From the NCBI RefSeq assembly GCF_031501865.1, contig NZ_JARRCW010000001.1, positions 505,001 through 569,000 of the forward strand: a stretch of 64,000 bases of DNA. Direction: 5' to 3'. Origin of the DNA: Pseudovibrio sp. M1P-2-3 (GTDB taxonomy: Bacteria; Pseudomonadota; Alphaproteobacteria; Rhizobiales; Stappiaceae). A program made the position numbers and the translations under genes. The notes beneath the pieces are model-generated. The model did not search any database. It was not told the origin of the DNA and was given only the letters and a program-made list of their open reading frames with translations. Position 1 is the stretch's first letter. Each line of letters opens with the position of its first letter. Positions 8,647 through 16,957 of the stretch are shown piece by piece.

Positions 8647-9705
8647 ATGTCAGGAGCACAAAGCACCACACAGGCGCCAACGGGGACATTGCCACACGAG
8701 CACCCTCCTGTTGACGCCGGAAAAGTTGGCGTTTTGCTGATAAACCTTGGAACTCCTGACGGAACCGACTACTGGTCCATGCGCCGCTATTTGAAAGAAT
8801 TCCTTTCAGACCGGCGTGTTATCGAGTGGCCGCGCCTGCTTTGGTATCCCATCCTTCATGGAATTGTGCTGTCCAAGCGCCCGCAAAAATCCGGCGAAGC
8901 CTATAAGGAAATCTGGAATAACGAGCTGGATGAAAGCCCGCTGCGCACCATCACCCGCAGCCAGAGCGAGCAACTGAAGCAGGCCTTCAAGTTTGAAGAA
9001 ACTGACGTGAAGGTGGATTGGGCCATGCGCTACGGAAATCCGTCCATCCGCTCCCGTCTGCAGGCCATGAAAGACGAAGGGTGTGAGCGAATTCTTGTCT
9101 TCCCGCTCTACCCGCAATATTCCGCATCCACCACGGCAACCGTGAATGATGAGGTTTTCCGCGTGCTCATGGACATGCGCTGGCAACCGGCCCTGCGCAC
9201 AGTGCCGCCCTATCATGACCACCCTGTCTATGTGAATGCTCTGGCAGCCTCGGTGGAGGCGACGCTTGAGCAGTTGCCGGAAAAGCCGGAGGTCATTCTC
9301 ACCAGCTACCACGGAATTCCCCAGAGCTACTTTAAAAAAGGGGATCCCTATCATTGCCACTGCATGAAAACCACGCGTTTGCTGCGCGAAAAGCTGGGTA
9401 TGGATGAGAAGCAGCTGCAGGTTACCTTCCAGTCCCGTTTCGGCCCTGAAGAGTGGCTTCAGCCGTACACGGACAAAACCATCGAAAAGCTTGCTAAAGA
9501 GGGCGTGAAACGAATCGCGGTCATGAATCCGGGGTTTGTAGCTGACTGTCTGGAGACGCTGGAAGAAATTGCTGGCGAGGGCGCGGAAATTTTTGAGGAA
9601 AATGGCGGCAAACAGTTCACTCACATCCCTTGCCTTAATGACAGCGAACCGGGCATGAAAACCATCCATGCCATTGTCAAGAACGAGCTGGCTGGCTGGA
9701 TTTAA
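8647..9705 (+). CDS. hemH: ferrochelatase
   Basis: Inserts Fe(II) into protoporphyrin IX, the last step of haem synthesis; 352 residues, typical for proteobacterial HemH. The N-terminal VGVLLINLGTPDG motif, SYHGIPQSYFKKGDPY with the metal-binding His, and NPGFVADCLETLEEI with the catalytic Glu are all present. CHCMKTTRLL follows the active-site loop. A hydrophilic N-terminus of about 27 residues precedes the core. The start ATG is preceded by AAAGGGAGAA. It has its own 103-base upstream region and is not part of a haem cluster here. Confidence 0.96.
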   Translation: MSGAQSTTQAPTGTLPHEHPPVDAGKVGVLLINLGTPDGTDYWSMRRYLKEFLSDRRVIEWPRLLWYPILHGIVLSKRPQKSGEAYKEIWNNELDESPLRTITRSQSEQLKQAFKFEETDVKVDWAMRYGNPSIRSRLQAMKDEGCERILVFPLYPQYSASTTATVNDEVFRVLMDMRWQPALRTVPPYHDHPVYVNALAASVEATLEQLPEKPEVILTSYHGIPQSYFKKGDPYHCHCMKTTRLLREKLGMDEKQLQVTFQSRFGPEEWLQPYTDKTIEKLAKEGVKRIAVMNPGFVADCLETLEEIAGEGAEIFEENGGKQFTHIPCLNDSEPGMKTIHAIVKNELAGWI

Positions 9706-9797
9706 AGCCCTTTTGATGTGAATAGGCAGATCGTGCCAGTCTGACGCGAGCGCATCCGGCATGCTTTGCAACCCGGCTGCGCCCTTTACGCCTCTCT

Positions 9798-9813
9798 TTT
9801 CAAAGCTTTGAAA
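9798..9813. repeat. perfect 16-bp palindrome
   Basis: TTTCAAAGCTTTGAAA, between hemH and the QmcA gene. It could be an operator for the downstream gene or part of a weak terminator of hemH; no T-run follows. Confidence 0.4.
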
Positions 9814-9906
9814 TTTCTTGGAATGCAAAAAAGAACACTCTATAAAAAGTGTACTTATATTTTGTGGAATCTCCGTAATTTTTAAATATTGAGAGTGGGT
9901 TTATCT

Positions 9907-10890
9907 ATGGAATTTTTAGGGTTAAATATTTTCCTAATCGCCCTGCTGGGGTTTATCGTTCTCGTCTTCTTTGCGGGGATCAAAACAGTCACACAGGGCT
10001 ATAATTACACCATCGAGCGGTTCGGGCGTTACAGGACGACCTTGAAGCCGGGTCTTAACCTGATCATCCCGTTTCTGGACCGCGTTGGTTACAAGGTAAA
10101 CATGATGGAACAGGTGCTGGACGTACCGGCACAAGAGGTTATCACCAAGGATAATGCCTCTGTCACCGCTGATTGTGTCACCTTTTATCAGGTGCTGGAT
10201 GCAGCGCGTGCGTCCTATGAGGTCATGGGCCTGCAAAACGCCATCCTCAACCTCACCATGACCAATATCCGTAGTGTCATGGGTTCCATGGATCTGGACG
10301 AACTTCTTTCCAACCGCGACGAAATCAACGCCCGTCTGCTGCGCGTGGTGGATGCTGCTGCCGAGCCTTGGGGAGTGAAGGTCACCCGCATCGAGATCAA
10401 GGATATCAACCCGCCCGTTGACCTTGTGGACGCCATGGGCCGCCAGATGAAGGCAGAGCGTGAAAAGCGCGCCTCGATTTTGGAAGCCGAGGGCGACCGC
10501 CAAGCGGAAATCAACAAGGCGGAAGGCGTCAAGCAGTCCTTGATTTTGGAGGCAGAAGGTCGCCAGCAAGCCGCGTTCCGTGATGCAGAAGCCCGAGAAC
10601 GTCTTGCCGAAGCGGAAGCAACGGCAACAAAGTTGGTGTCAGAGGCTATTGCCACAGGAGATGTGGCGGCAATCAATTACTTTGTGGCCAATAAATATGT
10701 CGAGGCCTTTGGTGAGCTGGCAAAATCTCCGAACCAGAAAACCCTCATTGTGCCCATGGAAGCAACCAGCGTGATCGGGTCACTGGCAGGAATTGCCGAG
10801 ATTGCCAAGGATACTTTCTCGCAGGAAGCAAAGGAGCGCCGTTCCTCTTCCCGCGTGCCAAGTGTGGGCACTTCGAAGGACAGTGAATGA
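9907..10890 (+). CDS. qmcA: SPFH/band-7 membrane protein (QmcA/stomatin type)
   Basis: 327-residue stomatin-like protein: one N-terminal membrane helix (residues about 5-25), the band-7 domain (TVTQGYNYTIERFGRYR onwards) and a long charged helix rich in Glu, Ala, Lys and Arg (EKRASILEAEGDRQAEINKAEG), which drives oligomerisation. Members form large membrane rings and cooperate with an NfeD protein; that partner is the next gene, overlapping by ATGA. The TTG at 9889 is a possible earlier start, but ATG 9907 has GAGAGTGGG upstream and gives the usual length. The C-terminus is Ser-rich. Confidence 0.9.
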   Translation: MEFLGLNIFLIALLGFIVLVFFAGIKTVTQGYNYTIERFGRYRTTLKPGLNLIIPFLDRVGYKVNMMEQVLDVPAQEVITKDNASVTADCVTFYQVLDAARASYEVMGLQNAILNLTMTNIRSVMGSMDLDELLSNRDEINARLLRVVDAAAEPWGVKVTRIEIKDINPPVDLVDAMGRQMKAEREKRASILEAEGDRQAEINKAEGVKQSLILEAEGRQQAAFRDAEARERLAEAEATATKLVSEAIATGDVAAINYFVANKYVEAFGELAKSPNQKTLIVPMEATSVIGSLAGIAEIAKDTFSQEAKERRSSSRVPSVGTSKDSE

Positions 10891-11342
10891 GTGCGCTGAT
10901 TGATCTTGTAAATATGCTTGGCCCTTGGAAGTGGTGGGTTCTTGGCCTGCTTCTTCTGGGGTTGGAGGTGGCCGCGCCCGGATGGATTTTCGTCTGGTTT
11001 GGCCTCGCGGCCTTTATTGTGGGCGGGGTTGCACTGTTTGTGGAACTGAGCTGGCAATGGTCCTTGGGCCTGTTTCTCGCGGCCTCCGTGGTTTCTCTGG
11101 TTCTTGGCCGCTCTTTCATGATGAAAATCACCAGGACGCAGGGCGACCCGGAGCTGAACCAGCGTGGCTCCCGTTACCTTGGGCGTGAATTTGTGTTGGC
11201 TGATCCGATCCAGAACGGTCAGGGCACCTTGCATATTGATGGCACCATCTGGCGCATCAGCGGGGATGATACGAGCGTTGGAACCAAAGTGAAGATTGTG
11301 GAAATTGAAGGGGTGAGCTTGAAGGTGCAAAAGGTGACTTAG
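10887..11342 (+). CDS. NfeD-like membrane protein
   Basis: 151 residues: hydrophobic helices in the first 80 residues (WWVLGLLLLGLEVAAPGWIFVWFGLAAFIVGG) and a C-terminal OB-fold NfeD domain (NQRGSRYLGREFVLADPI...GTIWRISGDD...VKIVEIEGVSLKVQ). It is translationally coupled to the QmcA-like gene by a 4-base overlap, the standard SPFH-NfeD pairing for membrane-domain organisation and quality control. It corresponds to the short NfeD1b form without the ClpP-like protease domain. Its stop codon lies inside the left arm of an intergenic repeat. Confidence 0.9.
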   Translation: MSALIDLVNMLGPWKWWVLGLLLLGLEVAAPGWIFVWFGLAAFIVGGVALFVELSWQWSLGLFLAASVVSLVLGRSFMMKITRTQGDPELNQRGSRYLGREFVLADPIQNGQGTLHIDGTIWRISGDDTSVGTKVKIVEIEGVSLKVQKVT

Positions 11343-11382
11343 AGCACGTCGCACTCATTTCCATTCGCTCTTCGCACTCTAA
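11339..11382. repeat. intergenic palindromic repeat, copy 1
   Basis: 44-base element starting TTAGAG and ending CTCTAA, overlapping the nfeD stop and followed by CTTTTATTTTTT, so it may also terminate transcription. It is a degenerate copy of the element at 12712-12755, sharing outer arms, length and a CATTT-containing middle. Confidence 0.6.
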
Positions 11383-11650
11383 CTTTTATTTTTTATGCTA
11401 ATGTGGTGATCTGCGGCGTTTACCCTCCGCAGACACCGTCAATATCGACCTCTCCACGCAAGATAAAATCCCTCAATTTATTGCTCAGGCCGGGCAGACG
11501 GGTGCCGTGTTACCACTTCCAGCTTGGGTAGTTTATTAGGCATTCAAGTTTATGTTTTGTCTGTAAATACCATCTGTCACAGTGCTGCGATGTCGGATTA
11601 AGAAATGGTACCCGCCTAGCTGGAAGAAATTAAAGCTGATTGGGGCACAT
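11383..11650. other. intergenic region, no gene seen
   Basis: 268 bases between the repeat and the alpha/beta hydrolase start. A T-rich run follows the repeat; no convincing promoter, RNA gene or ORF is visible. The hydrolase frame is open back to a GTG at 11582, but that part lacks a ribosome-binding site. Confidence 0.5.
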
Positions 11651-12649
11651 ATGCGTTGGATTCTATTAGTTCTCATTATCATTTTTGTCGGATATGGCTG
11701 GCACACAACGATCTTCACGCCCATCTCACTCAGCTTTTCTCCCTCACAGATCCCTGAGGATGTTGAAGGATATCTTCTGCATGAGGAGGCTAAATTTGCC
11801 GATATAAAACCGGGCCTGCAAAAGCAGATCATCTGGAATGACCCAGCTTCAAAGCAGAAGACAGCCTATTCCATCGTAAGCATTCATGGGTTCTCGACCA
11901 GTAAAGAGGAAATCCGCCCCATACCGGATAATATGGCAGCTGAGCTGGGGGCCAATTTGTTTTATACGCGGTTGGCAGGCCACGGGCGTACCATCAAAGC
12001 CATGGGGGAAGTCTCCTATAATGACTGGGTGAACGATACCGCCGAGGCTTTCGAGGTGGGCCGGAGAATTGGGGACAAGACAATCATCATAGCAACGTCC
12101 TTGGGGGGAGCATTAGCCACTTGGCTTTTAAAAACCAAGGATGAATACCAAGAGGATATTGCAGCTATTATCTTAGTTTCTCCCTCATATGAGCTTGAGT
12201 ATTTCGGCACAAGTTTGATCACGGCTCCCTATGCATCTCTCGTGGTACGTGCACTCTTAGGCCCAACCCGCTGTGATAACATGCAGGCAACCTTGAGAGA
12301 GTTCTATGCTTTTTCTGTTTGCTATCCCACAAAATCCCTCTTGCCTCTCGCCCAGTTCATAGATCTGGCATTTCGGTCGGAAAAGGCGCCAAGTGATGTC
12401 CCTGCATTATTTATTTATGGCTTGGAGGACAAGGTCGTGGATTCAGTTCGTACCAACGAAGTTTATGAGACGTGGGGGTCTAATACGGAACGACTGCTGC
12501 TCGAAAATACCAAAGGGAGCCCAAGTCAAACGGCCCATGTCCCTATTGGAGATTTTTATGATCCTCAAAATAACAGTGCGGCGATGCGTAAAATCAGCTC
12601 TTGGCTGCATGAGGTTACGCAGGAAAAGAGCGTTCCGGATAGTCAATAG
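11651..12649 (+). CDS. membrane-anchored or exported alpha/beta hydrolase
   Basis: 332 residues with an N-terminal hydrophobic helix (MRWILLVLIIIFVGYGW), likely a signal anchor. The hydrolase core shows SIHGFSTSKEE (oxyanion region), FYTRLAGHGR, the nucleophile elbow ATSLGGALA with Ser, a late Asp in FIYGLEDKVVDS and a late His in TAHVPIGDF, so the triad looks complete. The layout resembles carboxylesterase/monoacylglycerol-lipase-type enzymes; the substrate is unknown. ATG 11651 is chosen over GTG 11582 because the signal anchor begins there. It stands alone, convergent with kdsD. Confidence 0.75.
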   Translation: MRWILLVLIIIFVGYGWHTTIFTPISLSFSPSQIPEDVEGYLLHEEAKFADIKPGLQKQIIWNDPASKQKTAYSIVSIHGFSTSKEEIRPIPDNMAAELGANLFYTRLAGHGRTIKAMGEVSYNDWVNDTAEAFEVGRRIGDKTIIIATSLGGALATWLLKTKDEYQEDIAAIILVSPSYELEYFGTSLITAPYASLVVRALLGPTRCDNMQATLREFYAFSVCYPTKSLLPLAQFIDLAFRSEKAPSDVPALFIYGLEDKVVDSVRTNEVYETWGSNTERLLLENTKGSPSQTAHVPIGDFYDPQNNSAAMRKISSWLHEVTQEKSVPDSQ

Positions 12650-12711
12650 CAAAAGCGGGCCAACGTCTTGAGCGGCCCTCAGGGTTTTAGGGGCATAGCC
12701 CTTGTGTGCAG

Positions 12712-12755
12712 TTAGAGCGCATCACGTTCATTTGTATTCACGCTTTGCGCTCTAA
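12712..12755. repeat. intergenic palindromic repeat, copy 2
   Basis: Perfect 10-base arms TTAGAGCGCA / TGCGCTCTAA, 24 bases apart, between two convergent genes. It is the better-conserved copy of the element at 11339-11382. It looks like a short REP-like intergenic repeat family of this genome. Confidence 0.65.
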
Positions 12756-12815
12756 CATATTTATGTTGAGCAAACTCTTGCTGTTTGGTCGAACCCGATC
12801 AAACGGAATGCAGCG

Positions 12816-13829
12816 TTAAGCTGCTCCCACACGCAGTAAGCCATGCAGGTGGACGATGCCAACAGGGCGTTTCCCGTCCACGACGAACAGGGACGTGATG
12901 CCCATTGTGTTGATCATGTCCAGTGCCGCGCCCACAAGCAGATCTTCCGTGACCGTTTTAGGGTCCGCAGTCATAATCTCTTCAACGGGTTTGTCGAGGA
13001 AGTCGGAACTGATATGGCGGCGCAAGTCACCATCGGTGATAATGCCAACCAGCTGGCCAAGGCCATTGGTGATACCCAGAACGCCAAGGCTCTTTTGTGT
13101 CATCAAGACAATAGCTTCGCGCATGGAAGTCCCTACAGGGGCAAGAGGGACTTCTGGGCCGGAGTGCATGACATCACGCACATGCTGCAAAGTGGCACCC
13201 AGTTTTCCGCCCGGATGGTAGACCTTGAAGTCACTGGCGGTAAAGCCGCGCGCTTCCAGCAGGGCAATGGCTAATGCGTCCCCAATGGCCATCTGTATCA
13301 AGGTGGAGGTGGTGGGGGCAAGGCCGTGCGGGCAAGCTTCCTGAACAGCTGGCAATTCCAGACAGATATCAGAGGCCCGTCCAAGCGCGCTCTCGGATTT
13401 GGAGGTAATGCCGATTAACGGCACACGGAAGCGGCGGGTGAAGGCGATAAGACTTGCCAGTTCCTGCGTTTCTCCCGACCAGGAAATGGCGATAACAACG
13501 TCTTCCTCGGTAATCATGCCAAGGTCACCGTGGCTGGCTTCGCTTGCGTGAACAAAGAAGGCAGGCGTGCCTGTGGATGCGAAGGTGGCGGCCAGTTTGG
13601 TGCCGATCAGTCCGCTTTTACCGATGCCGGAAACAATAACCCGGCCTTTGGATTGGCCAATGGTCTCAACGGCTTTCAAGAATGGAGCGCCCAGTCCGTT
13701 CTGGAGGGAAGTCAACAGCGAGTCAACGCCGGTTTTCTCTGCTTCCAACGTGCGACACGCGGAATTCAGCCATTCCTGGTTGACTTCCACTTTGGTTTCT
13801 TCCCGTTGCTGAAACGAAGGCATATGCAT
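12816..13829 (-). CDS. kdsD: D-arabinose-5-phosphate isomerase (KpsF/GutQ family)
   Basis: Converts ribulose-5-phosphate to arabinose-5-phosphate, the first step to Kdo for lipopolysaccharide. 337 residues: an SIS sugar-isomerase domain (VIVSGIGKSGLIGTKLAATFASTGTPAFFVHASEASHGDLGMI) followed by two CBS domains (from about residue 215). HPGGKLG and EACPHGLAPTTST are family motifs. Two ATGs lie six bases apart (13829 and 13823); either could be used. Divergent from the outer-membrane barrel gene. A capsule-specific KpsF paralogue cannot be excluded, but no capsule genes lie nearby. Confidence 0.92.
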   Translation of the reverse strand: MHMPSFQQREETKVEVNQEWLNSACRTLEAEKTGVDSLLTSLQNGLGAPFLKAVETIGQSKGRVIVSGIGKSGLIGTKLAATFASTGTPAFFVHASEASHGDLGMITEEDVVIAISWSGETQELASLIAFTRRFRVPLIGITSKSESALGRASDICLELPAVQEACPHGLAPTTSTLIQMAIGDALAIALLEARGFTASDFKVYHPGGKLGATLQHVRDVMHSGPEVPLAPVGTSMREAIVLMTQKSLGVLGITNGLGQLVGIITDGDLRRHISSDFLDKPVEEIMTADPKTVTEDLLVGAALDMINTMGITSLFVVDGKRPVGIVHLHGLLRVGAA

Positions 13830-14071
13830 CTACGATACTCTTCTATTGCGCCCGAATTTAGGTGGTCTGTTGCCGAAAATGGACAGTTGTTAACTCAAAG
13901 AATCTGTCATTTTGATGTTCTAACCACAAGGTTATTCAGCTTCTAGAGCCAATTTATGCGCAGAACAATCAAACTTTCTAATAAAAATTCAAGGGTCTAT
14001 TAACTACAATTGACCCATTGTTCTTCATAGTGCGTCGGAAATATATTGCAGAGAGTTCTTTTTTCCCAACT

Positions 14072-15505
14072 ATGAAAGCATCCATTAAATATCTGACAGT
14101 GATTCTTGGTGTAGCGGCTTTGTCTGGCTTGACAAGCAATGCTAAGGCACAGGAAAACGCGCCTCCTCTGCGTGGTTTGATGGATGGAGCTGCGGACGAA
14201 GATGTGCTTGAGGGAACCGTAAAGACCAACGGGCGGGAGCTTTCATCTTTAACGCGCATATATAGTGAAGGCCGCCGGCAGGGGCCACAGGCCTCGTTTG
14301 CCCAAAAGCTGCAACGTGCGGAACGGGTGGCCGCACTGGGGCAATTGGTAGCTCCCGACCCCATGCTTGACGTGTTTGATGGCGATACCCTGTCAGACCG
14401 GCCCGAGGGGCTGCGGTTACGCTCTTTTCTTTTTTACCCCGAGCTGAGTGCGGGCTGGGGCTATACGGATAACGCATCTAGCTCCGCATCAGGGGAAGGC
14501 AGCAGTTTTTATAGGCTGGAGGGCTTTGTCGCTCTGCGTTCGGATTGGGATCGCCATTATGCCGAAGCCTATATGGAAGGTAGTCTGCAGTCGTTCATTG
14601 AAGACACGGAAGATGACCAGCCTCAGGTGGGGGCAGGGGGGCAGTTGCGTCTGGACTTGAAAGGCGGGTTCGAAGTCGGCCTGCAAACATCCTATTCCCT
14701 GACCCGTGAAGAACGGGCCTCCGCGGAAAATGCCAGTGAAACAGGCAGGACAGATCTGGTACATGACCTGCGCGGAGCGGTGAGCGTGGAAAAAGAAATA
14801 GGTCCCATGCTGGTTTCTGCCCAAGCTGGCATTGAGCGCACATTTTATGATGAAGGCAGTGATCGCGCTGAAGAAGATAGGGACAACTCCTTGTTTGACG
14901 CCAGCTTGCGTCTCTCCATGAATGCAGGGGGAATGGTGGCCCCGTTTGTTGAAGGTGGTGTCTTGCTGCGCAAGTATGACCGGTGCTGTGCGGGTGGGTT
15001 TAACCGGGATGCCACTGGATACCATCTGAGAACGGGCTTTAATCTGGACCGTGGACCCAAGCTGAGGGGAGAGGTGTCCGTTGGCTGGCGAGAGGAACGG
15101 CCAGAAGATCACCATTTGCCAAATCTTCAAGGGCTCTTGTTCGATACTGCCTTTGTGTGGTCTCCAACGCGGCGCGATACAGTGAGTGCGTCCGTGGTTA
15201 CTTACTTCGACAGCTCTCACTTAGAAGGTGTTTCCGGCTCCATCCTTTATTCAGGCGAGTTGCAATATGCCCGTCAGATAACGCAGGATCTGGTTGCTGA
15301 TGCCTCCCTTAGCTATTCCTATAGGGATTATAAAGGGATGTCCGGCTCGGAGAGGGAAATGCAAGGTTCCCTTGGTGTTCTTTGGGCTTTTTCAAAAAGT
15401 GCTGCTTTAACTGCCCGTTATACCTATAGCAATTTCAGGGCAGCCGAGAGTCCAAATAGTTTTCACAGTAATACTATAGAGGCTGGCCTTCGCATAAGGC
15501 ACTGA
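14072..15505 (+). CDS. outer-membrane beta-barrel protein
   Basis: 477 residues with a Sec signal peptide (MKASIKYLTVILGVAALSGLTSNAKA-Q). The mature protein has a polar region of about 100 residues and then alternating amphipathic strands with many aromatic girdle residues (YTDNASS, FYRLEGFVALRSDW, YAEAYMEGSL, GGQLRLDLKGGFEVGL, SLSYSYRDYKG, TARYTYSNFRAAE), ending in LRIRH. This matches the 'outer membrane beta-barrel' (DUF2320-like) proteins often linked to exopolysaccharide export, but no polysaccharide genes adjoin it. ATG 14072 is chosen for the signal peptide; a TTG at 14018 would add 18 residues. No clear ribosome-binding site precedes 14072. Confidence 0.75.
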   Translation: MKASIKYLTVILGVAALSGLTSNAKAQENAPPLRGLMDGAADEDVLEGTVKTNGRELSSLTRIYSEGRRQGPQASFAQKLQRAERVAALGQLVAPDPMLDVFDGDTLSDRPEGLRLRSFLFYPELSAGWGYTDNASSSASGEGSSFYRLEGFVALRSDWDRHYAEAYMEGSLQSFIEDTEDDQPQVGAGGQLRLDLKGGFEVGLQTSYSLTREERASAENASETGRTDLVHDLRGAVSVEKEIGPMLVSAQAGIERTFYDEGSDRAEEDRDNSLFDASLRLSMNAGGMVAPFVEGGVLLRKYDRCCAGGFNRDATGYHLRTGFNLDRGPKLRGEVSVGWREERPEDHHLPNLQGLLFDTAFVWSPTRRDTVSASVVTYFDSSHLEGVSGSILYSGELQYARQITQDLVADASLSYSYRDYKGMSGSEREMQGSLGVLWAFSKSAALTARYTYSNFRAAESPNSFHSNTIEAGLRIRH

Positions 15506-15673
15506 CAGAAAAAACACATTAAATTCTTATCCAAAATCTGGCCTGCCTTGGCGTTAATTCTGTCTTGTCATGGAGTATAGCCATGTTTTAGACAAGCTTT
15601 AGTCAATAAACGGGCCCCTATCACTTTATATTGGGCCAAAGAGTTCTTGGACGGGCTGAAACAGGAGACGGTT

Positions 15674-16894
15674 TTGCAGGTAATTGGGGTCATAAGGGCA
15701 GCACTTGGTGCCTTATTTGTTGGCAGCATTTTAGTGGGGCAGGCTGCGGCGGCTCCGGCTTTTGACAGGTGGGTGGAAGGCTTCTGGCCACAAGCACGCA
15801 GTGCCGGTATTTCCCGCTCCCTTTACACGCAGGTGTTTAAAGGCATGACGCCTGATCCGGAAATTTTGCGCCGCGCAGAAAATCAGCCGGAGTTCACACA
15901 GGCTGTGTGGAGTTATCTGGACAGGGCTGTGTCCGACAGGCGTATCAAAAACGGAACAGAGGCTGAAGCGGAATGGTCCGCTTGGCTGGATACCATCGAA
16001 AAGCGCTATGGCGTTTCTCGTTACACGGTTGTGGCTATCTGGGGCATGGAAAGCTCCTACGGCCATATTCTGGATAATCCGAAGATCGTCAGAGGCACCA
16101 TCCGCTCACTGGCAACCCTTGCCTATGATGGTGGCAAGCGAAAGAAATTCGGTCGTACCCAGCTGATAGCCGCTCTTAAAATCTTGCAGAACGGGGATGT
16201 TCACCACTCCAAGATGACCGGCTCGTGGGCTGGCGCCATGGGTCACACCCAGTTCATCCCAACCACCTATCAAGCCTACGCGGTGGACATTACCGGAGAC
16301 GGAAAACGCGATATCTGGAACAGTGTGCCTGATGCGTTGGCCTCAACCGCCGCCTATCTCAAGGCATCGGGCTGGGAAACCGGCAAGACATGGGGCTATG
16401 AGGTCCAGCTGCCAAGTGGCTTTAACTACGCCCTTGCCAACAAGAAGTCCGCACGCTCTTTGGGCGAGTGGGAAACCTTGGGCATAACACGGGCCAATGG
16501 CAGCGCATTCCCGCGCAAAAGCGATCATGCCAAGTTGTACCTTCCAGCAGGCTCCAAAGGTCCGGCGTTCCTGACACTTAAAAACTTCGACGTTATCAAG
16601 CGCTACAACAACTCCAACTCCTATGCTCTGGCCGTAGGGCATCTGGGTGACAGGATCTTGGGAGTATCCTCATTTCAGGCCAGCTGGCCGCGCAACGATA
16701 CACCCTTGAGTTTTTCAGAGCGAAAGCAGTTGCAGCAGCTCTTGTCGCGCAATGGATATCCGGTCGGTAAGATTGATGGAAGAATCGGCCCAGGCTCCCA
16801 GTCCGCCATCCGCAAATACCAGCTTGCCAGAGGCATGACGCCTGACGGATATGACTCAAAGCTTTTGCTGGAAAGGTTGAAACGGGAAAACTAA
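15674..16894 (+). CDS. lytic murein transglycosylase, MltB type
   Basis: Cleaves the MurNAc-GlcNAc bond of peptidoglycan to give 1,6-anhydro ends. 406 residues from a TTG start: signal peptide ending near GQAAA-AP, SLT_2 domain with the catalytic Glu in WGMESSYGHI and the GAMGHTQFIPTTY motif, and a C-terminal peptidoglycan-binding repeat (LLSRNGYPVGKIDGRIGPGSQSAIRKYQ). TTG 15674 has ACAGGAG eight bases upstream; the earlier TTG at 15647 has no such site. No lipobox is seen, so it is likely soluble in the periplasm. It is followed by the DUF459 gene in the same direction. Confidence 0.92.
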   Translation: MQVIGVIRAALGALFVGSILVGQAAAAPAFDRWVEGFWPQARSAGISRSLYTQVFKGMTPDPEILRRAENQPEFTQAVWSYLDRAVSDRRIKNGTEAEAEWSAWLDTIEKRYGVSRYTVVAIWGMESSYGHILDNPKIVRGTIRSLATLAYDGGKRKKFGRTQLIAALKILQNGDVHHSKMTGSWAGAMGHTQFIPTTYQAYAVDITGDGKRDIWNSVPDALASTAAYLKASGWETGKTWGYEVQLPSGFNYALANKKSARSLGEWETLGITRANGSAFPRKSDHAKLYLPAGSKGPAFLTLKNFDVIKRYNNSNSYALAVGHLGDRILGVSSFQASWPRNDTPLSFSERKQLQQLLSRNGYPVGKIDGRIGPGSQSAIRKYQLARGMTPDGYDSKLLLERLKREN

Positions 16895-16928
16895 TTAATT
16901 TCCCGTTGTAATTATAAAGGTTATGGTG

Positions 16929-16951
16929 CTCCCGGGACATTGAACCGGGAG
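16929..16951 (+). promoter_or_regulatory. hairpin sequestering the ribosome-binding site of the DUF459 gene
   Basis: Perfect 7-base stem CTCCCGG / CCGGGAG with a 9-base loop. The 3' arm contains the only good Shine-Dalgarno sequence (GGGAG, 16947-16951), six bases before ATG 16958. Folding would block translation, suggesting control by temperature, a protein, an RNA or upstream translation. Confidence 0.6.
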
Positions 16952-16957
16952 TTTGAG

